A DNA stretch of 64,000 bases from Bradyrhizobium hipponense (GCF_008123965.1 NZ_VSTH01000051.1:1-64000), one strand, 5' to 3'; shown: positions 55,732 through 63,021, counted from the stretch's first letter. The notes: a model not told the origin generated them from the letters alone. A program made the numbers and translations.

Positions 55732-56190
55732 ATGAAAACTCCAAGACTAAACCTTGTCGTTATTGCTGGCTTGCTCGCAAGCATTTCAGGGGTGAATGCC
55801 GGTGATGTGGCTGATAAGCCCGCTGTTTTGTCTGTCACTTGGTTTGTGGAGGGGCAGCCTCCAGCGACAACCAACACTCCCATGAGCAGCTTAAAGGCGT
55901 GCTTGCTGGCGAAGGCTCATGCCGAAGCTGCCGGTGAGCAGGCTCACAACGAGCGTATTCGTTTGAACGAACAAGATAAGGCTGATGTTTTAGAAGGCCG
56001 AGTTTCTAAAGCAGATGAAAAAGGATATTGGCAAGAAGCCCCCGGCGTTTATGCAGTTGACAAAGAAGGTCAACCGCTCAAACCGAGACCTCCTAAGAAA
56101 TGGGTAGTCACTGAACTTTCGTCAGAAGCAAAGCGAAAACTCAAGGGTGTTGCCCCACCTCAACTGAGTGCGTTTTGTATAGAGCAGTGA
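55732..56190 (+). CDS. Exported cargo protein (152 aa)
   Basis: A signal peptide (MKTPRLNLVVIAGLLASISG) then a mature part with a WVVTELSSEAKRKLKG segment and one cysteine. A+T-rich relative to neighbours. Predicted periplasmic or outer-membrane protein of unknown role; a lysogenic-conversion factor is plausible. Confidence 0.65.
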   Translation: MKTPRLNLVVIAGLLASISGVNAGDVADKPAVLSVTWFVEGQPPATTNTPMSSLKACLLAKAHAEAAGEQAHNERIRLNEQDKADVLEGRVSKADEKGYWQEAPGVYAVDKEGQPLKPRPPKKWVVTELSSEAKRKLKGVAPPQLSAFCIEQ

Positions 56191-56227
56191 TCTGGGATCG
56201 CAAAGGACTGGCAAGTCAGGCGCCGCT

Positions 56228-56821
56228 TCAGAACTGGTCGGCCACGCGGCTGTAAGCCGGATGCTTTCGGTTCTTCACCTTGATCCAGTCGCAGGTGCGT
56301 GATCGGTAGCGCCGCTCGCGGTGCTTCGAGACGATCCCCTCCAGCTCCATGCGGCAGGCAGCCTCGAACAGCTGCGGGCCGATCTCGCCCTGTTCGAACG
56401 GTGCCACAAAGATACCCTCGGGCCGGCGGTGCAGGACTTTGGCAAGCTTTCCCTTGCGCTCGAACAGCGGCAGTTCCCGCAGGTCATCGCCTTCGAGCGC
56501 CACGATGTCGAAGGTGTAGAACTGCGCCTCGTCATTGTGACGGTTGGAGTGCAGCGCGTTGAAGTCCGAGACCCCCCGCACGTCGAGCACGCAGATCTCG
56601 CCGTCGATCACGAAGCTCTTCTGCTTGATCTTCAGCGCGGCCTCGACGATGAACGGGTAGCGCCAGGTCCAGTCGAGGCCCGACCTGGAGAACACCTTCA
56701 CGTCCTTGCCATCGCGGACCACGCGCCCGCGGTAGCCGTCGTACTTGATCTCGTGGATCCAGTCCGGCCCGCTCGGCACCACCTTGCGCATTACAGGTTT
56801 GCAATACTCAAATCTAAACAT
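56228..56821 (-). CDS. ATP-dependent DNA ligase (short form)
   Basis: About 197 aa from MFRFEYCKPVMRKVVPSGPD. The adenylation motif KYDGYRGRVVRDGK supplies the catalytic lysine; later motifs EGEICVLDVRGVS-type DGEICVLDVRG, LELEGIVSKHRERRY and DWIKVKN are visible. No OB-fold domain follows, so it is a minimal ligase like those common in rhizobial prophage regions. It would seal nicks left by phage replication and recombination. The C-terminus is duplicated as a fragment at 55299. Confidence 0.85.
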   Translation of the reverse strand: MFRFEYCKPVMRKVVPSGPDWIHEIKYDGYRGRVVRDGKDVKVFSRSGLDWTWRYPFIVEAALKIKQKSFVIDGEICVLDVRGVSDFNALHSNRHNDEAQFYTFDIVALEGDDLRELPLFERKGKLAKVLHRRPEGIFVAPFEQGEIGPQLFEAACRMELEGIVSKHRERRYRSRTCDWIKVKNRKHPAYSRVADQF

Positions 56822-56889
56822 GCGCGGCAGATATGCATGATCGCCGGAGAGTCGAGTCTGTCCGAAAAACGTACCCAATTTTCTGACAG

Positions 56890-57234
56890 TCACAGCTGCA
56901 GCGGCAGCGGCAGCTGCACGCCGATTCTCCGGCCGACCTGGCTCTCGATGAAGTCCTGCAGCGCGTCGGATATCTCCCGGCCCTCGGTGCCTATCCGGCG
57001 CTCCAGCTCGCGGGCGACGTCCTCGCTGGCATCCCTCGACCAGCCCTCAGCCGGATTGAAGGCGACGACCCGAAGCACCTGGTCGTACTCGCCCCGGAGG
57101 AGGTCTTCGATCAGCGTGGAATAGTCGATCCCTTCGTCGGTCTCGCGGAAGGCCGCGCCGCTCCTGAAGTCCTCCAGCACAAGGTAGAAATCCTTGTCGA
57201 GGCGATCGTTCGGCACGATTGACGGCGAGGCCAT
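56890..57234 (-). CDS. Conserved hypothetical protein (114 aa)
   Basis: MASPSIVPNDRLDKDFYLVL then DYSTLIEDLLRGEYDQVLRV and WSRDASEDVARELERRIGTE. I recognise the pattern from Bradyrhizobium genomes but not its function. The ATG at 57234 is preferred to one 5 codons upstream. Confidence 0.65.
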   Translation of the reverse strand: MASPSIVPNDRLDKDFYLVLEDFRSGAAFRETDEGIDYSTLIEDLLRGEYDQVLRVVAFNPAEGWSRDASEDVARELERRIGTEGREISDALQDFIESQVGRRIGVQLPLPLQL

Positions 57235-57275
57235 ACGCATGAACTCCACTGACCGGAGTCCAAGGTATGGGACCG

Positions 57276-57539
57276 TTAACCCGAACGCGAGTCGTTGCTG
57301 TCGAGAATCCGCACGTAGGTTCCGCTCTCGTGCATCTCCAGGAACTTGCGCCCGATCAGGAAGTCGAGGCCGGCCTTGTACTCAGCCGGGCTGGCGCCGT
57401 CGCGGAACAGGAAGGGGTAGTTGATCTTCTCGATGTGCAGCCGGCCGTCCTGCACGGGCTCGACCTCGCGACAGATATGCATCAGCCGTTTCGCCGCGGC
57501 CTCTGGCTTGGCGTAGGGCCGGTCCTCTGCGAGCTTCAT
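57276..57539 (-). CDS. Conserved hypothetical protein (87 aa)
   Basis: MKLAEDRPYAKPEAAAKRLM and LHIEKINYPFLFRDGASPAE, again a rhizobial-type conserved small protein. It overlaps the next gene by 4 bp. Confidence 0.6.
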   Translation of the reverse strand: MKLAEDRPYAKPEAAAKRLMHICREVEPVQDGRLHIEKINYPFLFRDGASPAEYKAGLDFLIGRKFLEMHESGTYVRILDSNDSRSG

Positions 57540-57979
57540 GCGCCAATCCCCCGGTGGGCACAGTGAATGTGCTCGTCCTGAGACGCGATGGTGATGAACT
57601 CGCCGCAGAAGCACCTGGCCGGCGCTCCTCGTGTCTGCGTCGGCAAGAACAGCTTCTCCTCGTGCATCTTGTCCTTCCAGGCGTGAAAATCTCGAGACCG
57701 TCGCCACTCCTCGAAGTGTTCTTCGGTGCGGGTGGCGAGCAGCTTCTCCCAGTCCCTCTCGAACCCGGCTCTGGCTTCCTCGAAGCTCTCAGCTGTCCCG
57801 GTCGTCGACTGGCCCGGCTCGCATCCGGGGTAGAAGCCGCAGCTCCAGCCCCACTGCGGAGTGTGGTTAGGGATGCCGGCTCGCTTTGCGATGTGACCGA
57901 CCCGCACGTCACCCCAGTAGACGAACCAGCCGCCGGCTCGGTGTGGGTCCTTGTCGGGCTTGCGATGCAGATGGCTCAT
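57536..57979 (-). CDS. Conserved hypothetical protein (147 aa)
   Basis: GWFVYWGDVRVGHIAKRAGI, WSCGFYPGCEPGQSTTGTAE and a C-terminal CxC/CxH part (FCGEFITIASQDEHIHCAHR). Families like this recur in Bradyrhizobium chromosomes, which is one reason to assign the host. Function unknown. It is followed to the right by the second iteron cluster. Confidence 0.65.
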   Translation of the reverse strand: MSHLHRKPDKDPHRAGGWFVYWGDVRVGHIAKRAGIPNHTPQWGWSCGFYPGCEPGQSTTGTAESFEEARAGFERDWEKLLATRTEEHFEEWRRSRDFHAWKDKMHEEKLFLPTQTRGAPARCFCGEFITIASQDEHIHCAHRGIGA

Positions 57980-57988
57980 GATTTCTCA

Positions 57989-58112
57989 GGTGTGATCGGC
58001 ATTCACAGGTGTGATCCTCGTTCACAGGGGGGGTGTGATCCTTGTTCACACCCGATGTGAACCTGGTTCACACCTTTAACCTCCCTATAGAACCTTCCAC
58101 CATAAGAACCAT
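57989..58112. repeat. Iteron cluster 2: second origin-like site
   Basis: Four dyads of the O-gene type: GGTGTGATCGGCATTCACA (57989), GGTGTGATCCTCGTTCACA (58008), GGTGTGATCCTTGTTCACAC (58032) and ATGTGAACCTGGTTCACACC (58055). The following flank (CACACCTTTAACCTCCCTAT, then AGAACCTTCCACCATAAGAA) matches the flank of cluster 1 read in the opposite direction. It lies in a gap rather than in a gene. Confidence 0.7.
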
Positions 58113-58147
58113 ATCCCCTACCCCTTACGGGGCAGGGCGCTGGCTGG

Positions 58148-58330
58148 TCATTCCGGTTCCTTGATGTAGAGCTGGCCGCCGGCCTCGTAGACCATCGCTT
58201 GGTCGTTCTTCACCAGCTCGGCCGCGGCGACGAAGCTCTCGATCGTGACCCGAACGCCATGCCGGTTCCTGCCAATGGCAGCCAGCAGGGTGGTCTTCAG
58301 CTTCTCGAATGCGATCTCGTCCTCGGTCAT
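58148..58330 (-). CDS. Small hypothetical protein (60 aa)
   Basis: MTEDEIAFEKLKTTLLAAIG, helical, ending KEPE. Downstream of operator site 18, between the second iteron cluster and the divergent regulatory gap. Unknown. Confidence 0.6.
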   Translation of the reverse strand: MTEDEIAFEKLKTTLLAAIGRNRHGVRVTIESFVAAAELVKNDQAMVYEAGGQLYIKEPE

Positions 58331-58473
58331 GACCAGTTCCTATTCCTGCCGGCCGGCGGTTTCAACAGATCGGCCGGAAATACCTCCGAGGTGTTGAAAC
58401 CGGTCCCCATTTGCATTTTCATTTGCCGGACTTGACAAACAGGGGGAGGGTGCTGTACCAGATCAGCTACCGT

Positions 58474-58487
58474 TAGCATTCGTGCAA
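58474..58487 (-). promoter_or_regulatory. Phage operator-like motif (site 18), leftward form
   Basis: Coding-strand TTGCACGAATGCTA; on the plus strand CGTTAGCATTCGTGCAAACG, nearly the same as the repressor-region site at 24760-24773. Confidence 0.65.
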
Positions 58488-58618
58488 ACGGGAAACAAGC
58501 CCCAGGACATGGCCCGGAACATACGCCGGGACGTTGGGCGGCGTCCGGACCCACAAACCCCATGCTGCCGCCGCGATGGCGCCCGGCGAGGCGACACGAG
58601 TTCGGCATGTCCAGGCGC

Positions 58619-58632
58619 TTGCATGAATGCAA
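58619..58632 (+). promoter_or_regulatory. Phage operator-like motif (site 19), rightward
   Basis: TTGCATGAATGCAA, 16 bp before the GTG start of the rightward operon, with CGGAGGAGG following. Confidence 0.7.
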
Positions 58633-58647
58633 ACGGAGGAGGACATC

Positions 58648-58782
58648 GTGACGGCAGACATCGAGTTCCTGATGGTTCTCAGCAGAACCATCCTGCAGCT
58701 GATGCTGCTCTCGGGCAGTGCCATCGTCACGGTCCTGGTCGTCACCCTCGTCGTCTGGCTGTTCGGAGGTCTGCGTGGCTGA
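58648..58782 (+). CDS. Small membrane protein (44 aa), GTG start
   Basis: MTADIEFLMVLSRTILQLML followed by a long hydrophobic segment (LSGSAIVTVLVVTLVVWLF). GGAGGAGG precedes the GTG. Likely an inner-membrane effector; unknown. Confidence 0.55.
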   Translation: MTADIEFLMVLSRTILQLMLLSGSAIVTVLVVTLVVWLFGGLRG

Positions 58783-59023
58783 CCTCCTGCGCGGCGTGTC
58801 GCCCGAGCGCAAGGAGAAGATCCTGGCGCGGGCCGAGGAACTCATCCGCGAAGAGCGGATGCGGCGAGGGCGCTTCGCGCCCCCAGACGAAATCCAAAAC
58901 GCCGCCGACCCGTTCGAGCTGCGCCCCGCCAACTGGGTGCTGGCCTCGATGCTCGCCATGGGCGCCGCCACCATCATTGCGCTGATCGCTACCGCCCTGC
59001 GTGCGGCAGGCTCCAAAGTTTAA
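58775..59023 (+). CDS. Membrane protein (82 aa), GTG start
   Basis: VADLLRGVSPERKEKILARA with a helical, Arg-rich middle and a C-terminal transmembrane segment (WVLASMLAMGAATIIALIAT). Overlaps the previous gene by 8 bp. Unknown. Confidence 0.55.
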   Translation: MADLLRGVSPERKEKILARAEELIREERMRRGRFAPPDEIQNAADPFELRPANWVLASMLAMGAATIIALIATALRAAGSKV

Positions 59024-59074
59024 CCAGAGCCCGCGGCCTGCCCCAGGCAGCCCGGGTCACCATTTGAGGCGTGC

Positions 59075-59353
59075 ATGTCTGTGCCTGACGAACTCGTCGA
59101 TCTCGCGCTCGAAGCGCTGGAGGCCGAAGTCGCGTGCTGGCGCAAGGTGCCATGGCGCCCAGACTACACCCGCCTGATGCGCTTCTCGGACACCTGCCGC
59201 GGTCCCGTTGGACCTGCGGAGGTTACCGAGGAGGAGGCGACCATCACCTGCCACGACGTGCCAACGCACATGGCTGACGACATGATCGTCCGCTTCGCGA
59301 TGGAGAAGGTCGTAGAGGCCGTCATCGGCGCCATCTCGGTCGGAGGTGAGTGA
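59075..59353 (+). CDS. Hypothetical phage protein (92 aa)
   Basis: MSVPDELVDLALEALEAEVA, acidic helices (VTEEEATITCHDVPTHMADD). Overlaps the next start. Unknown. Confidence 0.55.
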   Translation: MSVPDELVDLALEALEAEVACWRKVPWRPDYTRLMRFSDTCRGPVGPAEVTEEEATITCHDVPTHMADDMIVRFAMEKVVEAVIGAISVGGE

Positions 59354-59535
59354 TGGCGCGATCGTCTTACGTCTACGTGGTCATGACCAACGGCTCGCCC
59401 GAGGCGGCCTTCACGGTCAAGCACGAGCTGGCCACCTACCTGAACAAGCGCGACCCCATGAAGCCGCCGTACACCATCTGGCGGCTGCGCGATGGCGGCA
59501 AAGAACCCGAACTCACGCAGATCATCGAGCTATGA
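59353..59535 (+). CDS. Small hypothetical protein (60 aa)
   Basis: MARSSYVYVVMTNGSPEAAF with a two-strand/helix pattern. Overlaps the previous gene by 1 bp and the next by 4 bp. Unknown. Confidence 0.55.
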   Translation: MARSSYVYVVMTNGSPEAAFTVKHELATYLNKRDPMKPPYTIWRLRDGGKEPELTQIIEL

Positions 59536-59966
59536 CCACAATCGCCTACAAGGACGGAGTGCTCGCTGGCGACACCCTGATGATCAAGGGCTCGACCATC
59601 ACGGGGCACATCACCAAGATCGTTCGCCGCGAGAGCGACGGCGCGCTGTGCGGCGGCTCCGGCAATCTCAACTGGCTCCAGGCCTTCCATCGCTGGTTCC
59701 TGGACGGCGAGAAGGACGACGAGATGCCCGAGCCGAGCGAGTATGACAATGCCATCATCGCTCGCAAAGACGATCCCGAAGTCGAGATATTCGAGTTCGG
59801 CGGCTCCTTCGTCTTCGAGCCCAACTTCACTGCGATCGGCTCCGGCAAGGAATACGCATTCGGCGCCATGAGCGCTGGCGCGGACGCCGAGGAAGCCATC
59901 CGGATCGCATGCCTCTACGACCCGGGCACGGGCGGCGAGGTCCAGGTGGTCCGCCATGACGGCTGA
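59532..59966 (+). CDS. HslV/Ntn-hydrolase-like protease (144 aa)
   Basis: The N-terminus MTTIAYKDGVLAGDTLMIKG and the G-x-C-G segment (RRESDGALCGGSGNLNWLQA) match the proteasome/HslV beta-type fold, in which the N-terminal Thr is the nucleophile after Met removal. Later parts (GSFVFEPNFTAIGSGKEYAF; GADAEEAIRIACLYDPGTGG) fit the same family. Phage members of this family act as capsid or host-protein proteases; the target here is unknown. Confidence 0.7.
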   Translation: MTTIAYKDGVLAGDTLMIKGSTITGHITKIVRRESDGALCGGSGNLNWLQAFHRWFLDGEKDDEMPEPSEYDNAIIARKDDPEVEIFEFGGSFVFEPNFTAIGSGKEYAFGAMSAGADAEEAIRIACLYDPGTGGEVQVVRHDG

Positions 59967-60174
59967 CAGCTGCGGATACTGCGAGACCAAGCCGGCCAAG
60001 GACACCTGTTCGAAGTGCGGCAAGACACAGGGCGGCATCGACTGGTTCGGCGCCGCCTTCCGCAAGCTGCGGCTCCGGAAGGGTCATCCCGACCCGGGCA
60101 TCCTGTGCGGATCATGTGCCGGCGCAATCACCGGCAAGGAAATTGGGGAGAAGGTCCTTGGCGGAAAAGATTGA
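59956..60174 (+). CDS. Zinc-ribbon protein (72 aa)
   Basis: CGYCETKPAKDTCSKCGKTQ and ILCGSCAG supply paired cysteines. Overlaps the previous gene by 11 bp. Probable metal-binding accessory protein. Confidence 0.6.
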   Translation: MTADSCGYCETKPAKDTCSKCGKTQGGIDWFGAAFRKLRLRKGHPDPGILCGSCAGAITGKEIGEKVLGGKD

Positions 60175-60418
60175 TCCGATCTCGACCAGCCCCAAGGCGA
60201 TGCAAGCCTACCAGCTCATGAAGATCCTCGACCCGCTGGTCGGGGTGGCTGAGGCCGCGTTCTTCATGCAGCGTGCAAACGACCTATGCGGCGGCGTCAC
60301 GCCCGTCACGGCAATCAAAGAAGGCCGGATCGACGAGGTTACGCGAGCCGTGCAGGCGGTCGCCTGCGAGAAGGGCGTCTTCGCCGACCCGTGGCTGCCG
60401 CCGAAGACGCGACGCTGA
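60158..60418 (+). CDS. Antitoxin/regulator-like protein (86 aa), TTG start
   Basis: The region IDPISTSPKAMQAYQLMKIL and GVAEAAFFMQRANDLCGGVT plus GRIDEVTRAVQAVACEKG resembles the DUF2384/Xre-antitoxin (MbcA/ParS) fold. TTG is chosen because GGGGAGAAGG lies at correct spacing. No toxin gene is visible beside it. Confidence 0.5.
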   Translation: MAEKIDPISTSPKAMQAYQLMKILDPLVGVAEAAFFMQRANDLCGGVTPVTAIKEGRIDEVTRAVQAVACEKGVFADPWLPPKTRR

Positions 60419-60421
60419 ATT

Positions 60422-60496
60422 GCTGGGGTAGCTCAACGGTAGAGCGCCTGGCTTCCAACCAGGTGGTTGTGGGTTCGAGCCCCACCCCTCGCTCCA
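60422..60496 (+). tRNA. tRNA-Gly(TCC)
   Basis: Acceptor GCTGGGG pairs with CCCTCGC (one mismatch), D-arm GTAGCTCAACGGTAGAGC, anticodon loop CTTCCAA in stem CTGG/CCAG, T-arm GTGGGTTCGAGCCCCAC, CCA end. Anticodon TCC reads GGA and GGG. Confidence 0.85.
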
Positions 60497-60508
60497 AAGG
60501 ATCAGAAA

Positions 60509-60772
60509 ATGAGGAACGTCAAACCGTGGTGCGCGATCATCGCCGCCTCGGAGGATATCGCTGCGCAGTACCGCGCCGCCTTCGGTCTCTCGGACGAGAT
60601 CTGGGCTGTGATCCGCCACGACGCGGACACCCGCGGTCAGCAGTTCGACCGCGTCGTCGTCATCCGGCCGCACTGGCAGATCGACGCCGAAGAGGCTGCT
60701 CGCTTCGAAGAACAGATCACGACGCAGTGGCGGACGATTGTACGCCCCGGCGGCTGGCTCACCATCATCTGA
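60509..60772 (+). CDS. Hypothetical phage protein (87 aa)
   Basis: MRNVKPWCAIIAASEDIAAQ with VVVIRPHWQIDAEEAARFEE; a compact alpha/beta protein 12 bp behind the tRNA. Unknown. Confidence 0.55.
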   Translation: MRNVKPWCAIIAASEDIAAQYRAAFGLSDEIWAVIRHDADTRGQQFDRVVVIRPHWQIDAEEAARFEEQITTQWRTIVRPGGWLTII

Positions 60773-60779
60773 GGACACC

Positions 60780-60938
60780 ATGGGCTTCTGGGAAGCAATC
60801 ATCATCGGCATCGCGCTCTACGCGGGCCTCAACTCCATCGCCGAAGCGTTCGACAACATCGCTGTCGGCATTGAACAGGCGGGTCTCCACCTCGCCGCGG
60901 CTCTCGAAGAGCCGGTCGCAGAAGAGGACGAGGACTGA
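60780..60938 (+). CDS. Small membrane protein (52 aa)
   Basis: MGFWEAIIIGIALYAGLNSI and an acidic tail (ALEEPVAEEDED). Holin-like size and shape, but no clear holin family. Overlaps the next start. Confidence 0.5.
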   Translation: MGFWEAIIIGIALYAGLNSIAEAFDNIAVGIEQAGLHLAAALEEPVAEEDED

Positions 60939-61048
60939 TGCCATTTCCGTTCTCGATCCTGATGTTCAGCTACGCCATATGGCAGGCGTCCATCGAGCGG
61001 GCTTTCCACCCGTTCGAGGTGCGCCATGTGGAGCCGAAGCACATTTGA
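60938..61048 (+). CDS. Small membrane protein (36 aa)
   Basis: MPFPFSILMFSYAIWQASIE and a short basic tail. It overlaps the neighbours on both sides by a few bases and could be a small membrane or lysis-helper protein; unproven. Confidence 0.4.
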   Translation: MPFPFSILMFSYAIWQASIERAFHPFEVRHVEPKHI

Positions 61049-61118
61049 CGATCTAATCATCCTGGCGCCTCTGCTGTTCGTCTTCTTCCTCGTCGCGATG
61101 GCGCACCTCTTCAGCTGA
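61026..61118 (+). CDS. Small membrane protein (30 aa)
   Basis: MWSRSTFDDLIILAPLLFVF then a hydrophobic end (FLVAMAHLF). It overlaps the previous gene by 23 bp in another frame, an arrangement seen for nested lysis genes. Unproven. Confidence 0.4.
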   Translation: MWSRSTFDDLIILAPLLFVFFLVAMAHLFS

Positions 61119-61152
61119 CGAATAGCCGGCTCCCAAAAACCCGAGCACAACA

Positions 61153-61632
61153 ATGAAGGCTCTAGCACTGGCCCTTGCGGGCCTGGTGATGACTGCTGCC
61201 GTGTCGCCATCCCACGCGCTGCTCATCGAGAAAGACCCCGGTGGGGTGATCGTGGACTTCGTCAAGAAGTATTCGAAAATTCGGGACAGCGGCGAGAAGA
61301 TCGTGATCAACGGCGAGTGCGATTCGTCCTGCACCATCTTCCTCGGCATCGTCCCCAAGAAGAACGTTTGCATCACGTCGAATGCCAAGCTCGGATTTCA
61401 TACGGCTTCGCTCCGTACCGTCGACCCTGATGGCTCCGTGACTTGGTCGCACGCCGAAGAGTTCTCGGCGCTCATGTGGAATCTCTATCCAGGCAAGTTC
61501 CGCGCTTACCTCAAGCGCGTCGGCTGGAATGGTGATGACCCCAAGATCGCACATCCCGACATCGTCTATGTCGGACCGCGCGCTCTGCATGCGCTCGGCA
61601 TCCGCTACTGCGGCCTGGAGAGCTTGCTGTGA
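61153..61632 (+). CDS. Exported ClpP/crotonase-fold-like protease (159 aa)
   Basis: Signal peptide MKALALALAGLVMTAAVSPS, then IVINGECDSSCTIFLGIVPK and NAKLGFHTASLRTV: the 'SSC-T-FL ... G-FH' pattern of periplasmic ClpP-like serine peptidases (Ser nucleophile and His). It would cleave an envelope substrate. Unknown partner. Confidence 0.65.
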   Translation: MKALALALAGLVMTAAVSPSHALLIEKDPGGVIVDFVKKYSKIRDSGEKIVINGECDSSCTIFLGIVPKKNVCITSNAKLGFHTASLRTVDPDGSVTWSHAEEFSALMWNLYPGKFRAYLKRVGWNGDDPKIAHPDIVYVGPRALHALGIRYCGLESLL

Positions 61633-61985
61633 GCCGGTCCCGAAAGCTTCCCGATCGCCGGAAGCTGCCGTCGATCATCAAGATCGGCATCTTCGTCTAC
61701 ACGCTGGTGCATTGGGATCCAGCCGAGGCTGAGGAGAAGGAATGCCTCGGTCTGTGCGACCGTCTCAACTTTATCATCTACGTGCGCGACGACCTGCCTG
61801 ACAGCGGTTTCGCTGAGGTCCTTGAGCACGAGATCAACCACGCCTGCTGGCACGCAGCAGCGCTCAAGTCCCGGGCAAACGAAGAGACGGTCGTGAACCG
61901 TCTGACGCCGGTCATGATCATGGCTCGCCGGGACAACCCGGAGATCTACGCCTGGATCGACCGCGCCGTCGCCCAGAAAGCCTGA
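61629..61985 (+). CDS. ImmA/IrrE-type metalloprotease (118 aa), GTG start
   Basis: GTG at 61629 overlaps the previous stop. The zinc motif VLEHEINHACWHAAALKSR (H-E-x2-H) is clear and typical of IrrE/ImmA proteases that cleave phage or ICE repressors. A role in inducing the prophage, by cleaving a repressor, is a natural guess but the target is not shown. Confidence 0.75.
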   Translation: MSRSRKLPDRRKLPSIIKIGIFVYTLVHWDPAEAEEKECLGLCDRLNFIIYVRDDLPDSGFAEVLEHEINHACWHAAALKSRANEETVVNRLTPVMIMARRDNPEIYAWIDRAVAQKA

Positions 61986-61988
61986 TCC

Positions 61989-62252
61989 ATGCTGAACGCA
62001 ATGGTCGCCTCTACGAAGAGGCAGGCAGAAGCGATGATTGCTCTGCTGAAACTCAACCCCAACGAATGGGAGCCCGTCATCTACGGGCAGCCCATCAAGA
62101 AGCTCATCGGGCACGCCAAGCTCGTGCGGCCCAGCGAGGGCGTCGAACGGTCTCACTGCGACTGGGTGCTCGGAGTGCTCGTCCCGAACCTGTGCCTGTC
62201 GGTGACTACCGTGCCGCCGCACTGGAAGATCCCTCAGGAGCACGTCGCCTAG
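61989..62252 (+). CDS. Hypothetical phage protein (87 aa)
   Basis: MLNAMVASTKRQAEAMIALL then VIYGQPIKKLIGHAKLVRPS; may be a small ParB-like or helical binding protein but nothing decides. Three bases separate it from the metalloprotease gene. Confidence 0.55.
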   Translation: MLNAMVASTKRQAEAMIALLKLNPNEWEPVIYGQPIKKLIGHAKLVRPSEGVERSHCDWVLGVLVPNLCLSVTTVPPHWKIPQEHVA

Positions 62253-62265
62253 TTAAGAAAGAAAA

Positions 62266-62367
62266 ATGGCCAAGAAGCACGTCAAAAAGGTGTCTAAGAA
62301 CACCAAGCTCACGGAGCTGCGCATCGAGCGTAAGCGCCGCCGTCGTCGCCAGAAAGCTGGCGGCTAA
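62266..62367 (+). CDS. Small very basic protein (33 aa)
   Basis: MAKKHVKKVSKNTKLTELRI and RKRRRRRQKAGG. It may condense or bind nucleic acid. Tight spacing to the gene upstream supports it. Confidence 0.5.
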   Translation: MAKKHVKKVSKNTKLTELRIERKRRRRRQKAGG

Positions 62368-62446
62368 CCGAACCACCATCCCCGGAGTCGCAGACAGGGA
62401 GCAGGGATTATAGAAGCCCTGACCGTCTGCTCGTGGCCCGGCCTGC

Positions 62447-62488
62447 GGCGGGGGTTTCTCCTCCTTTACCCCGCCGCGCCCGAGGACA
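62447..62488 (+). terminator. Strong GC-rich hairpin
   Basis: GCGGCGGGG pairs perfectly with CCCCGCCGC across GTTTCTCCTCCTTTA. It follows the basic ORF at 62266-62367. No T tract, so Rho-dependent or attenuator action is possible. The remainder of 62368-62546 holds no gene. Confidence 0.55.
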
Positions 62489-62546
62489 AATCAGCTTACT
62501 GCAAAACCTCGGGCACCCAACCGTTTCAACCATCGAAGGATCTGTC

Positions 62547-62666
62547 ATGGACGCCGTGAAGTCCGTCTACAACTATGCGACCGCCTGGGTCGCAGCGCAT
62601 CCGGTCGCGACCGTCAACGCCATCCTGGCGGTTGTCGTGCTCAAGACCGTTCTCGTCATTCTCTGA
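62547..62666 (+). CDS. Small membrane protein (39 aa)
   Basis: MDAVKSVYNYATAWVAAHPV and a hydrophobic end (NAILAVVVLKTVLVIL); GAAGGA upstream. Holin-like size. Unknown. Confidence 0.5.
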   Translation: MDAVKSVYNYATAWVAAHPVATVNAILAVVVLKTVLVIL

Positions 62667-62817
62667 TCTCGCTTCGTTCGATTTCGGAAATAAGTTGCCC
62701 GTTTCTGGAAAGACCTTTCCGGTCGCGAAACGTCTCAAGAACACAGGTGGTCTACCGCACCGGCAACGGTGTCGGCTCTAACGGGTAAGCCAGTAGCCCC
62801 GCAGCCCTCGTAATTCC
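62667..62817. other. Intergenic stretch without a supported gene
   Basis: Contains short inverted repeats (GGAAAGACCTTTCC at 62708-62721) but no gene or tRNA I can support. Confidence 0.5.
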
Positions 62818-63021
62818 TCAAAGCGGCCCCTGAGGGGGAACACTGATCCTGTTAAAACGCGATGCGGTCGAGGCAAGATCGATCGACTTCTGGATTGGAT
62901 CGATCCCACCTGGAGAGGCCTCCGGCTCGCGCGCACGTCGGGTTAAATCCATCTGCCGTAAAACACGGTGGAGCCTCTCATACATTTCCCTCGGTGCCAG
63001 CCGATCGTCACCTGAAGACAT
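62818..63021 (-). CDS. Small hypothetical protein (67 aa), uncertain
   Basis: MSSGDDRLAPREMYERLHRV, helical, leftward, with a weak start context. May be a spurious ORF. Confidence 0.35.
   Translation of the reverse strand: MSSGDDRLAPREMYERLHRVLRQMDLTRRAREPEASPGGIDPIQKSIDLASTASRFNRISVPPQGPL

Larger units (their letters stand above)
58331..58647. promoter_or_regulatory. Divergent regulatory gap
   Basis: 317 bp between a leftward and a rightward gene. It contains TTGACA at 58432 on the plus strand, operator site 18 at 58474-58487 in leftward form, and operator site 19 at 58619-58632 in rightward form just before the plus-strand gene. No gene. Confidence 0.5.

Noticed and set aside
23482..58112. 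CRISPR array
   Set aside because: The repeated words are dyad-symmetric iterons with short, similar gaps, not repeats separated by unique spacers, and no cas gene is present.
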